64,000 bases of DNA from Ciona intestinalis (taxonomy: Eukaryota; Chordata; Ascidiacea; Phlebobranchia; Cionidae): positions 2,788,348 to 2,852,347 of the forward strand of contig NC_020176.2 of the NCBI RefSeq assembly GCF_000224145.3. Direction: 5' to 3'. Both the position numbers and the translations under genes were made by a program. The notes beneath the pieces are model-generated. The model worked only from the letters and a program-made list of their open reading frames with translations. It did no database searches and had not been told where the DNA came from. Position 1 is the first letter of the stretch. Every line of letters begins with the position of its first letter. This document shows positions 50,901-62,900 of this stretch, piece by piece.

Positions 50901-53900
50901 CTGTACCCACACCGGCAGATGTTACGTAGTATTGCACCGTGTATACAAACACGCCAGTAACGGGAACAGGGGCGTCAAAGGTAACAGCAGCGCTTCTTGC
51001 TGAAGGAACTACCTGTAAGCTTGTGACAGCAGTAGTCGGAACTGCAACAAAAATATAGGTTTGAAATAGTGGGAGCCGTAGGGAAAGTATTAGGTTAAAA
51101 AAAACTTGTGGGAACCGTAGGGAAAGTATTAGGTTAAAAAGTAATTTATAAAGTTTAAAAACTTGTATAGTTTTGGGAGCAATTTGTTCCATATTATGTA
51201 ATGTATTGCTAATAAATAAACTGTTGCTACCAGAAATAATATAAACTTGTTAAATAGTCTGTTTTAATTTGACAACCCATTGTTGAGCTGGTTGGAGCAA
51301 CAACTGTTAAGTGTCCTGCCCAAAAACTGCTATTGTGCATGTATTTAGCTAAAACATTGTTATTACTACTATTTCTGGCATGTTTATGTCCATGCACACC
51401 TTTCTATGTTTCTTTATTTTTTACCAGTTCAATTTACCTCCTTCCGCTGTTTTTCCAGTTGCCGTATCTCCAGGACCCTCACCCACAGCAGTTGATGCAT
51501 ATACAGTTACAGTGTAGTCAGTAAAAGCAGAGAGTCCTGTAATGGTGTGGCTTGTAGCACCAGTGACTACTTGAGATCCAGCACCTGGACTCCATGTAAC
51601 TCTGTTACAATTTAACAGGATTTAAAATCAAATTTCTGAATGTGAAAGTTGAAAATTCAAAATTACAGAAATAAATGATATTTAGTTGTTCTCACACGTT
51701 GGGGCAACGCCAGACGTTATTACACAAGTTTTTTGTTTCATACACTTTTCTCTCTATGAAGTACCGTGTATTTTTTCTTTAAAAAAAAACACAAAATAGC
51801 AAAAGTCATTTTTTTTGGGTGGCATGAGAATTTAGAAAAATTAGATGGGTAGAAATAAAAAAACAAGAAAAATAGTAAATACCTGTAGCCTGTTATGACT
51901 CCATTTTGTTGTGCTGGCACCCCCCACATAACTAACATCATGCTTGGATCAGTAGAAGAGACAGATAAACCTGTCACGGCACTCGGAACATCCTCAGCTG
52001 TTGTGGTTGTTGCAGTTTGTACTGGACTTCTACCTGGTATACCTGATCTTGCATAAACCTGAAAAATAAATTTAGAAATGTAACTTAGATATGACAGTCA
52101 TACAACAACGGACCTCTGTTTCATACACCTCGTGCACGCTTACGAGTTACCAGATATGTAACTTTGTAAGTGATTTAAAAAAATGTTTCATTGAATCTTG
52201 TTATATAAAACACTAAGAAAACTAAATTATTAATTTAAACAGCAAAGAGAAAGAATTTTCTTCGGAAAAACGACAGCATTAAAAAAATAAACAAAATGAG
52301 GGTATAATCTGATGAATAATTCTTATTCATTCATTCATGTTGGCATAACGACAGTTAATATAACACGAGTGTTTTCTTTCATACACCAAGTGCAAGCTTA
52401 CGAGTTGTAACCTTGTGAGTGATTATTTTGCGCCTTTTTTGTTTTTTTGAGTATAAGATTTAGGACAACCTATTTTTGACAACTAGGTTAAAACAATTAT
52501 CGCTAAACCTCCCGCTCGAGACACATAGGCGTCAATGGTATCAGTATCAAGCATTGAACCTAGTATCCTACGGGTACAAGTGCCCAACCACTAAGCTTGG
52601 CATTTTTGGGTAAAATGCCAAATCTAGTCAAATTCCTTTTCCTCAAAAAACCTCACTTATACAAAATAGAACAAAGTTGTAAAGTTGATACCAATGTGGG
52701 CGTTAGCGCAAAAAAATGCACTTACATTAACAGTGTAGCCTGTAGCTGGCGTCAGTGTTGGAATAGTCACAGATGGGTTAGCTGTGCTTATGGTTGTAGC
52801 TGTTGCAGCTGTCGCTGTTGTTACAAAGTATTCAACGTCATAATTCATTACACCAGTGCTGATAGGAGCAGTGAATGCAACAGCAATTGTACGAGCAGTA
52901 GGTGTCAGTGTTAAGCCAGAAACTGGACCAGGAACTGAAAAAAAAACATGAATGATACTTTTTAAAAAAGCTTTTAACGACTCGCGTGGCGGGGAAAGGA
53001 CATTCCACCCTTGCGTGGCGGGGCATTCCATTTAACACAGGGGGTTCTGTTTCATACTCTTCGTGCCGCTTACGAGTTACCACCTATATTACTTTGTGTT
53101 TTTTAGGATATTTTTTCTATTACCTAATTTTATTCTAGCTCAAACAACAACTTACCAGCTTCGAAAGTTCTGGCAGTGGCAGCTGCAATTCCAATTTGTC
53201 CATTCCCTCCAGCTGTGGTGGCTAAAACAGAGACATTGTATGTTCTGTATGCTGGGAGGGAAGATATAGTTAGAGGTGGTGGCAGGTACGAAAACTACCT
53301 TGCTCATACTAACTCCATTTTCCTGAAAAAAAAACACAAAAGTGTTGCTTAAAATGTGATTTATATATTTTAAAGTAAAATTTTTAAAATATTTCCATAA
53401 AAATTCTAAAAATTTAAATTAAAAAAAAAATTAACAAAATTTTTTTTAAGTAAAACTTAGGAAAAAAATTATTGTAAAGTAATATTTTTCCCATTTGGTG
53501 CAATTGGAACATTTGTATGTTTGACAACTGGGACAATTTATTTGTGACCACTGGGTTGAAGCCATTATAATGTATTTGAGTACTTACTGTTTGTGTGTAT
53601 GTTACAGTGTATGATGAAACTACACCACGAGTGACAACAGGTGCAACCCATGTTACATCAATTGTAGAAGAAGACGTGGCAGTGGCAACCACGCTCGTCG
53701 GCGCGTCAGGAGCTGTCAGAATGTTGACATTAGTTAAAAATGTAAAAAAATGATAAATAAAAATGTAAAAAATGTTAAAAAAGCAAAAATTGTAAAAAGT
53801 ATCAATAAACCCCAAGGAAATTTAAAACTGAAATAATTAAAGAGCAGAAAAAAATTTAAAAGGCAACAGAACTAAGTGTCCTAATGCTAATTGACACTGC

Positions 53901-56900
53901 AGTGGTTAAGGCTACAGATACGGCACCAGTAATACTTTTACACTGAATATTTATACTGTACTAATATAGTAAATACAAAAAAATAAAACTAGTGTGTTAA
54001 AAAGGTCGAAATATACAAATACTTTGTTGTGCAGTGTTTCCTGAGCAAGTGTTTGAAGTTGGTACAGTAGCAGGACTGACAGCTAATATTGTGACAGTCA
54101 CAGTGTATGGTTGGTACCCTGTGAAACCGGATACGGTAGCGGAACTATCACCAAGGGCTTTCCTCATAGAATCAGTCACTGCACCACTGTATGTTACATT
54201 GTATCCCTGGTTTGAAACAAATATTCGTTATAAAAATTTTGTTTTGAATTTTCACTAAACTGCATAAAGTTTCGTTTTAATGAGCGAATGTGACATGCTT
54301 TATCTGTGCGTGGCCGAGAAAAGATAGTTGTTAAACATGACTGCTCTGTTTCATTTACCACATGCCAGCTTACGAGTTAGTATGTTACTTTGTGAGTGAC
54401 TAATTTTTGGGGATTTTTTTTTATTTTTATGTCTGACTGATAATTTTGGACAACTCATTAGATAGTGACCACTTGGTTGGAGCAATTGCTCTTAAGTGTC
54501 TTGCCCAAAGACACATACGCCCACAATAGTAGCAGCGACAAGCCTTGAACCCATAACCTCTAGGTTAGAGCCATGCATGCCAACCATTGTGGCACGGCGC
54601 AATTTATTATTATTGTTAACTTACAGCGATAACAGTTGCATCATTCTGCCACGCGGACGTCACATTCCAATTCACGGTGAATGAAGTTGGGGACGTAGAA
54701 GAACATTGGACGTCAATAGATACAAGTTCTATAAAAAAAAAAAATCATGGAATGTTTAGGGGTATTCATATTGAATGAATGTAAGTTATTTATCTTTGTA
54801 TAGTGGAAAATGGTCATATTAGCATAGGTATTCTGTTTTTTACTAAGCTAGCGTTTGAGTTACCACATACGTAATATTTTTATGTATAGCTGAAAATTTG
54901 GAGAATCCATAATGTTTCACTAGGTTAAAAAATATGAAAATCTAAAAACTTTGCTATTTTAAAATGTGTTTCCCAGTGCAAGCATTTATAGGTTAATTCA
55001 AAAAAATATTTTAAAAAATAGTCAATATTTTGGAAAACATATTTTTTCTTACGTAGATTGCAAACTTTTCCGCCCCATATTGTGGGACATGCACATTGGA
55101 AGTCAAATGGGATATCTGTGCATGTTCCTCCATTAATACATGGGTTGGGACTGCAGCGGGTTGAATCTGTGGCAGATAGCATTGTTTAAAGAAGTAACAG
55201 ATATACAGATTAAAAAGATAAAGATTATTTACATTATGCCTGGTAGCAGAAGAAACAGAAATATGTACAACATTTTATTTTTAAGTTAAATGATTATTTG
55301 AGTTTGGTATAAATTGGAAAACTGAAAGACATAAATGAAATTTATTTATGCTTGCATGGCAGGGCATAGTAAATGCCTTTTTCGATTATAAATAAATGAA
55401 TGAAAGTAACTTTTTTTGCGTGGGGCAACTAAAGTCGATGTAACACGGATTTTATGTTTCATACACCTCGTGCCTGCTTACAAGTTACCACATATGTAAT
55501 TTATTTATTCTCGCATGGCATGCCATGGATAGGTATTATAATGTGGGTGTTCTGATTCATACACCCTGTGCCCGCTTACGAGTTACAGTATATGTTTCTT
55601 TGTGAGAGATTTTTTGGCAAGTATATTTTCTTAAAGTTTAAACGCCCCATGTACGACTTCTTCATCAGGGTTAATGACTCTTAACAAATATTAAAACATA
55701 AAATTACTTGTTTCGTAGTGAACTTGGAATCCTGGAAAAGAACCATTTCCGGTTGGGTTAAACAGATCGGCGTGAAATCTTAGCGTTAAGATGCCTCCTG
55801 TTTCAGCCATGGTGAACACTATGGGGGATTGTGAACCAGTTATGTCCCCAGTAAAACTATTTCGACTGAAAAAGAAATGATTTATTAGAAGCATTAGGGG
55901 GTGTTTTATTACTATTTCTACGGTTTACTTTAGATTAATTTACAGAGTATGTAAATATAAAACAAGAAGTAAGGTATATTTAGTAGGTTTTTAAGTTGGT
56001 GATGGTTTAAGAAAACAGTCACTGTAACACAAATTTGTTTTATACACTTCCTGCTTACAAATTACCCTGTATGTAACTTTGTGGTTGTTTGCTTTTTCTG
56101 CATGGCTGACAATTTAGACAACCCAATAGTAATCACTGTTGGAGCAATTGCCGCTAAGTGTCTTGCTTAAGAAAAAAGGTAGCAGAGACAAACTTTGAAC
56201 CCATAACCTCTGGGTTAGAGTAACCACTGTGACATGGCAACGGAAAAAATAAACAAAAATCATACGATAGTGTCTAAACATTAAATACAAATATCAAACA
56301 ATTATTTAAATGTAAAAACTAAAATAAAAACAGTCAGCAAAAACTCCCACAGTCAAATAGAATTATTTAGTTGTACTTACATCCTAGAGTTTGGAATTTG
56401 TGGAGCAAAGTTAATAGTTCCAAATATAATATCCAAGTAATCTTGATTGGGCTCAGTAGCAAAGAAATCAAACACAATTTGAACTGCACCTGAAACAGAG
56501 TTTTTGACACCTTTAAAAAAAATTACAGAAATTTGTATTTAGAAGCACAGAAAATTTAGTATTGTCTATTTGTACTTTTACCAGTTTCCAATTAAATGTA
56601 AACATATTTTTAATAATAAGCGTGTTTTAACGACTGTAATTTTGTCGCCATATCCTGCTTCTTCATTTCATTTTATATATTTCAATCTTCACATCAGCAA
56701 TCGTATAGAAAAATAAAATTATTGTTTTTATTAATTATATTCACGCAGGATTTTTCCATAAAACTTTGCTTTGAAAAAGATTTTACCTTGTCCTCTGAAG
56801 TCAACAGAATAAAAGGTGTCATTCCATGGTGGGTATTGCCGAGGGAAGTTTTCACTCCGTATTGAAGCCTCTTGGAAAGTACATGACGGTTGGCTGGCAG

Positions 56901-59900
56901 GAACAGGGCGTCGGAAACCGGGACATTCGATGCCTGAAAATGGACGCGTAAAAGTGACGGTAATAAACCTTTACAAATTTTAACAAACCAGTAAATGCAG
57001 TTGCATTGTTGCTCCAAGGACCAGACCCAGCTGATGTCTTAGCACGGATTCGAATATTGTAAGTCCGGTACGGCACAAGACCAGTCAACACATAGGTATT
57101 GCTCATGACTGCAGAAGCTGAGACAGTAAAATCCTGCAAAAAAAATTTACTTAACCGTTTGTACCAAATATATTTTTTTCAATTTTAATAACAAAATATA
57201 CTTCATTTTTTTAACAAAATTAAATAATTACAAATTTTACAAAAAAAAGTTTTAATGTCATAATTTCAAAAATAAAATTTTTCAGGTTTTTGAATAAAAC
57301 TCAGTAAAATTACTTATTTAATTCACCTTGGGAAGAGCACAATCCACTTGAAAGCCTAGAGCTGGTACGCCGAATGTTATGCAATCCTGTACAGACCTCT
57401 GGGCTTCAACAGTATATTCTATGGTTTTACCAATAGATGTTTCATTGGGACGTGTCCATTCTATGCGAACCGTATCCTGGTCACTGCTTGTCACGTTTAG
57501 GTTGCTTGGGGCAAGGGGAACTAAAATATAAAAAAAGTTTTAAAAAAAAATTAAAAAAAGAAAAAGGGAATAGGTTTTAAAAAACAGTAAATAAAAAAAA
57601 CAAAAACAAACTTATTTCTATACTTTACCTGTATCGGCAGTCTGGTAGGTTATATTTGCCACATTTATTTCAAAAACAGCAGTAGGGAATAACGGCCCAC
57701 GTGCTCCAGCAGTTATTTGGACATAGTAACTTGTTGCTGGCAGTAATCCGGATACCACAGTTGACTGAAAAAGAATTCAAAATTTAGGCCTGAGTTTAAA
57801 AATTAAAAACTTGTATTTAGATTTAGATGCTCAAATGATACCCCCCCCAAAAAAAAAAAAATTAAAAAATCCTCTCTGCGACAATGCTTGGGATTTTCTA
57901 TAAGAAAAGCGTCACTAAATTCTGGCTAGTTTCCAAACTATGAACAAAAATAATTTTTTGTACTTTTATACGGCAGCTTTTTGTACCTGGAAAGCTGGTA
58001 GGTTTACATTTGCAGTGGTCATGTTAGTGGGCGTTGTGTTTCCAACTTTAAACACAAGTATATTGTAATTGTTCAAGTAGTTAGGGTCTGTGCCCCATGG
58101 TGCAGTTGTATCAAAAGTTATATTTAATGAAGTCCCTCCAGGCGGTGATGAAACGACCAAATTCGTAACATTGAGATGGGCTAAAAAGGTTTTATTAATT
58201 TAAAAGATAAAATATACGAAAAAAGGACAAAATTAGCGTTGTGTAATAACTATTTTGACAGTAAAAAGTGTTTTTGTGTGTGTTTTATTGTCAAACACTT
58301 TAATGTTATGTTTAACATTTTAGATGTTAAAATTTAAAGCTAGAACAACATGGATATTTCAAAGATTATACATTCCTCTGAAAAATTAAACAAAATAGCT
58401 TTGTTCAAAACCATAAAATTTGTAATATTTAAACATAACAAAAAATAATCCAAAAATGAAAACTTACGCTGACAAAATGTTCCATTGCCAGTAAAGCTAG
58501 GTGCATTGCATGCACAACTAAATGTTCCATTTAAATTAGTGCAAGTAGAATTTGCATGACAGTTGTTTAAAGTTGAATTGCTACATTCGTCTTCGTCTGC
58601 AAAACAAAAGGATTTATGAACAAATGTTAGAAAAACTTGTAAATATAAGTTCCTTATCCTAGCTAGGCGCGAAAACGACAGTCACTATAACACGGATGTT
58701 CTGTTTCATCAATAGCATACAAGCAGACGTACCCATGTCGCAATCCCTTCCTGTGTATCCTGGGCAGTTCTCACACATATAGTCAAACACACGGTCAGAG
58801 CATGTTCCGTTATTTTTACAATTTACTGACGATGTTACACAGTCATCCGTATCTGGATAAAACAAGAACAAAGCGGTTAAAACCCGTTTACCTATTAAGA
58901 AAAGTAAAAATAAAAAACTTTACAGTGTAACTAAAGCACTGCAGCTAGGTCTGTATAAATAAATAAATAAGATATATATGAATAAATGAAGGAATAAATG
59001 TAACTTGCTTTATCTTAGCATAGCCGTAAAACGACAGTCGTTATAACAGAAGTGTTCTGTTTCATACACCCTGTACCAGTTTATTAATACCCCAACTGGT
59101 TTTACCTGGGTCATACCGGATTTTAAAACCGGTTGAAACGATCTCTCTGTCGCTGTGGAAATGAATGTATACTTCCGTTCTTGGAATAATATAGGTAGAA
59201 GTAGCTACATCAAAACCAACAGGGTTTGTTGAACTTGCAGCAGTAAGTTGATTCAGTATGTTTGTTTTTGTACCAGTGATCTGTAATTTAAGTAAATTAT
59301 TAGGTTATTATAAAAATGAAATTACTATTTTAGTGTCTACACCAAAATAATGCATTCTGTTCTATTCTTTTAGCAAGTCTGCCTTTATCCCATAGTTTAT
59401 GGGTTCAACGCTCTTCGCTGCTACCATTGTGGGTGCATGTGTCCTTGGGCAAGACACTTAAAGGCAGTTGCTCCAACCCAGTGATCACTAAAGGGTATTC
59501 TAATTTATCAGCCACACACAAAAAAACAACCATCCACAAAGACACATACATGAAACTCATACGCAAGCACGAGATGTATGAAACAGAACACCTGTGTTAC
59601 AACTATTGTCGCTTTCCTGTGCACGCAAGCATAAAGCAAGTTACATTTATACATTCATTCACTAGCCATAATGAATGAAAAAGTTTATTTCACATAAACA
59701 ACACTCACCACAGCCAAGAAAGCAGATAAGTCATTAATATCAGGGCTTGTGCTAAATATGATGTAATCTTGAGTATGAGCCACAGAAATCTCTTGAAAGA
59801 TGAATCTAATGGCTGTTAAAGAAAAAAGGAATAACAAAATTAGTTAAAAATATTTGTTTTCACAGCTTGGCTGTTTGTTTGATAGGTTACTGGTGTATTT

Positions 59901-62900
59901 GAACACACAGAGTAAAACTTTGCTAGGAGATACAGAGGGACAAGTCGACAGTGTGCATAAGGTTGACATGTTAACAGTACAGATAAAGCAAAAAAATATG
60001 CAGTAATCATGGTACCAAAAAATCGGCAACATGCATGAGGTACCATCAGTTCGGCATCGGTACAGAGCAGCATTATTTGGCAGTGGGTATAGAGCCCGAA
60101 AAGCTACCAAAAAGTTGATATAGTATGAAATAGAATTATTTAAACTGGAAATAAATTTAAAGGAGTGTAAAATAGAATTGAAAACTGGAAGATTACTAAA
60201 AAGATTTGATAAAATTTCAAACCTGTTTTATTGACTTGGCCGGTCATATTAACAAACCAAGTTACTTCTTCGTTATTGTTGAAGATTTTAGAACCATCAT
60301 GGAATAATGGCCACTCTATAAATCCTGGTATAAGACAAGTAGCCGGAAGACTGACGTTTCCAGGGCAGTAATATCCTGGAAAAATGATATTGAATTATTG
60401 GAAAAACAATAATGTTGAATTTTTTTGTTTTTTTTTACAAAAATATAGAGTGACAAAGTTGTAAGACCAAAAAAGAACAATTAAAACAACACCGGTATTC
60501 TGTTTCATACACCTCATGCCAGCTTACCAGTATCACATTTGTAACTTTATGGCAGTGCTTTTCTGTATGGCTGACAATTTAGATAACCCATAATTGACAT
60601 CTGGGTTGGAGCAATTGACGATACGTGTCTTGCTCTAGAACCCATACGTCAACAAGCTATAGTGACGAGCCTTGAACCCATAACCTACGAGTCAGAGGCA
60701 GACGTACAAACCACTGTGTCATAGGGGCCAAATGAAAAATCTTACCTAAGCAACTTGGAGGTGTTCCTCTGTATTCAGGAGAGTTGCAAAGACAATTAAA
60801 ACTTCCCATTGTGTTTAAACAAACCTGGTCATTCAGACTTGTGTTACAATTGTGTAAGCCCAAAACGCATTCATCAATATCTATGAGTGAATGAATGAAT
60901 TAATGTAACTTATTTATATTCGCGTACAAAATAAATGAATGAATGTAACTTATTTATTTTCGCGAACAAAATGAATGTAACTTATTTATATTCGCGTGCA
61001 TAATAAATGAATAAATGTAACTTATTTATTTTTGCGTACAAAATAAGTGTTTAATATTAATAAATAAATGTAACTTATTTATCCTCATATGACAGGGCAG
61101 CGATAGTCATCAAGTTACATATGTAAATTACATTGTGGGTGAAAATGTTTTGAATTTTTACTTAATGGCTGACAACTTGGATAACCTATGAGGCTTTCAA
61201 AGCAAAGAAAAAATATTTGTTAAAAATCCTTCTGGGTACAAACCAATGCAAGTAAATCCATCTCCAGTAAAGCCAGCATTGCACATACAAGTGTAGCTTC
61301 CAACCGTATTCGTGCAGGTGGCGCTTGCATGACAGTTATCAGTGCCGAGGGTGCATTCATCAATATCTGAAAACCGCATGACAGTTGTTTTAGGTTTTGC
61401 AACATGGTTTGTTTTTGTAATTTAAAAACTAAATGGTATTTTACTATTTTTATATTTTAACAACCCTTACAAACAGTTACTTGTAAAGTGAAAGCAGTTG
61501 TTTTTAAGTTAAAGCATGGGTGTGGTCTTATAAATGTTTCACAGTATGTATAACAATTTTTGGTGTATCTTTGCACCTCATGTTTATATTTAGTTTGTGG
61601 TGTGACACACGGACACTTAAAACACAAAAAAATAATCAAAAACAGTATAAGATATCAAAGAACAGAATTTATTTTTTAATGTTCACAAAAAAACGAAAAC
61701 AATATAACAAAACACACCATAGAAATTAAAAATAAATTAAAATGTTTTATTGAAATAAGTTTTTTTTCCATTTTTCAACATACCTACACATGAGTTTCCA
61801 TTACCAGTATACCCTGTTTTACATTGGCAAGTAAAACTGCCTGGTGTGTCTGTGCAGTCGGCATTGACATCACAATTGTGTGCACCAGTTGTACATTCAT
61901 TAATATCTGAAAAAAAATTAATAAATAAAATTGAATGACTGAATAATGAAATTTTATTTGTTTATCCTTGTATGGTGGGGTAACTTTTTTTTCATTTATA
62001 AAACTGTTTTTCTATAACTTTTTTTTATTTGGATACAATTTAGACAACTCATTATTGACTACTCGGTTAAAGCAATTGCCTAAACGTGGCAGCATCGAGC
62101 CTTGAACCTGGTGTCCATAAGGGGAAGTAAACATAATAAACCTAACAATATATTAAAATCTCTTCAAACCAGCAACTAAAGTCTGCAATCATTTAAAATT
62201 AAATAAACAAAATTACATTAACAGCAAAATCAAAAAATTAACAGTGCATTAACAGCAAAATAGAAAAAATAAAAAGAAGCCCTTAAACCACAAATTAGCA
62301 TAAAAAATAGAAAACATTGACTTACTTGTGCATGTGAAGCCATCGCCAGTGAAACCAGTATTACAAGCGCAAGTGAAGCTGCCTACAGTATTAGTGCAAG
62401 TTGCTTGTGCATGACAGGTGTGTGTACCCACAGTGCACTCATCAACATCTAAAGAGAAAATTTACTTAGCGGAGACCTAATTTAAAACTAAATAAGTAAG
62501 GAAAATACTTAATGAAGACTTCAGTAAAGCCAAATAAACATTTTTGCAAATAAAACTTGTTTTTACTATTAAAACTACAAAAAATTATTAAACCTTACAT
62601 GTAGCATTGTTTTGTTACCAACCTGTACAAGTAACACCATTCCCTGTATACCCAGTGTTACACGCGCATGTGAAACTCCCTATAGTGTCCGTGCACGCTG
62701 CATTAGCATGGCAGTTATGTGATGGGAGGGTACATTCGTTAATATCTGCAATTACGGAGCAATGATATTTTTTTAATTTCATCTTTTTAGGTATCTACAT
62801 TCTACCCACTATATGGGGCGACAGTGTATTTCAGACCATATGAAATAACACAAATATTTAAATATAAATCAATGCATGTAATCAACTTACTTTTGCATGT

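Larger units (their letters stand above)
49654..51041 (-). other. Receptor FN3 cassette C
   Basis: Exons 50827-51041, 50344-50519, 49654-49820, same phases as the other cassettes. This is the most diverged of the C, B and A units: [57 protein letters not shown]. Confidence 0.85.
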
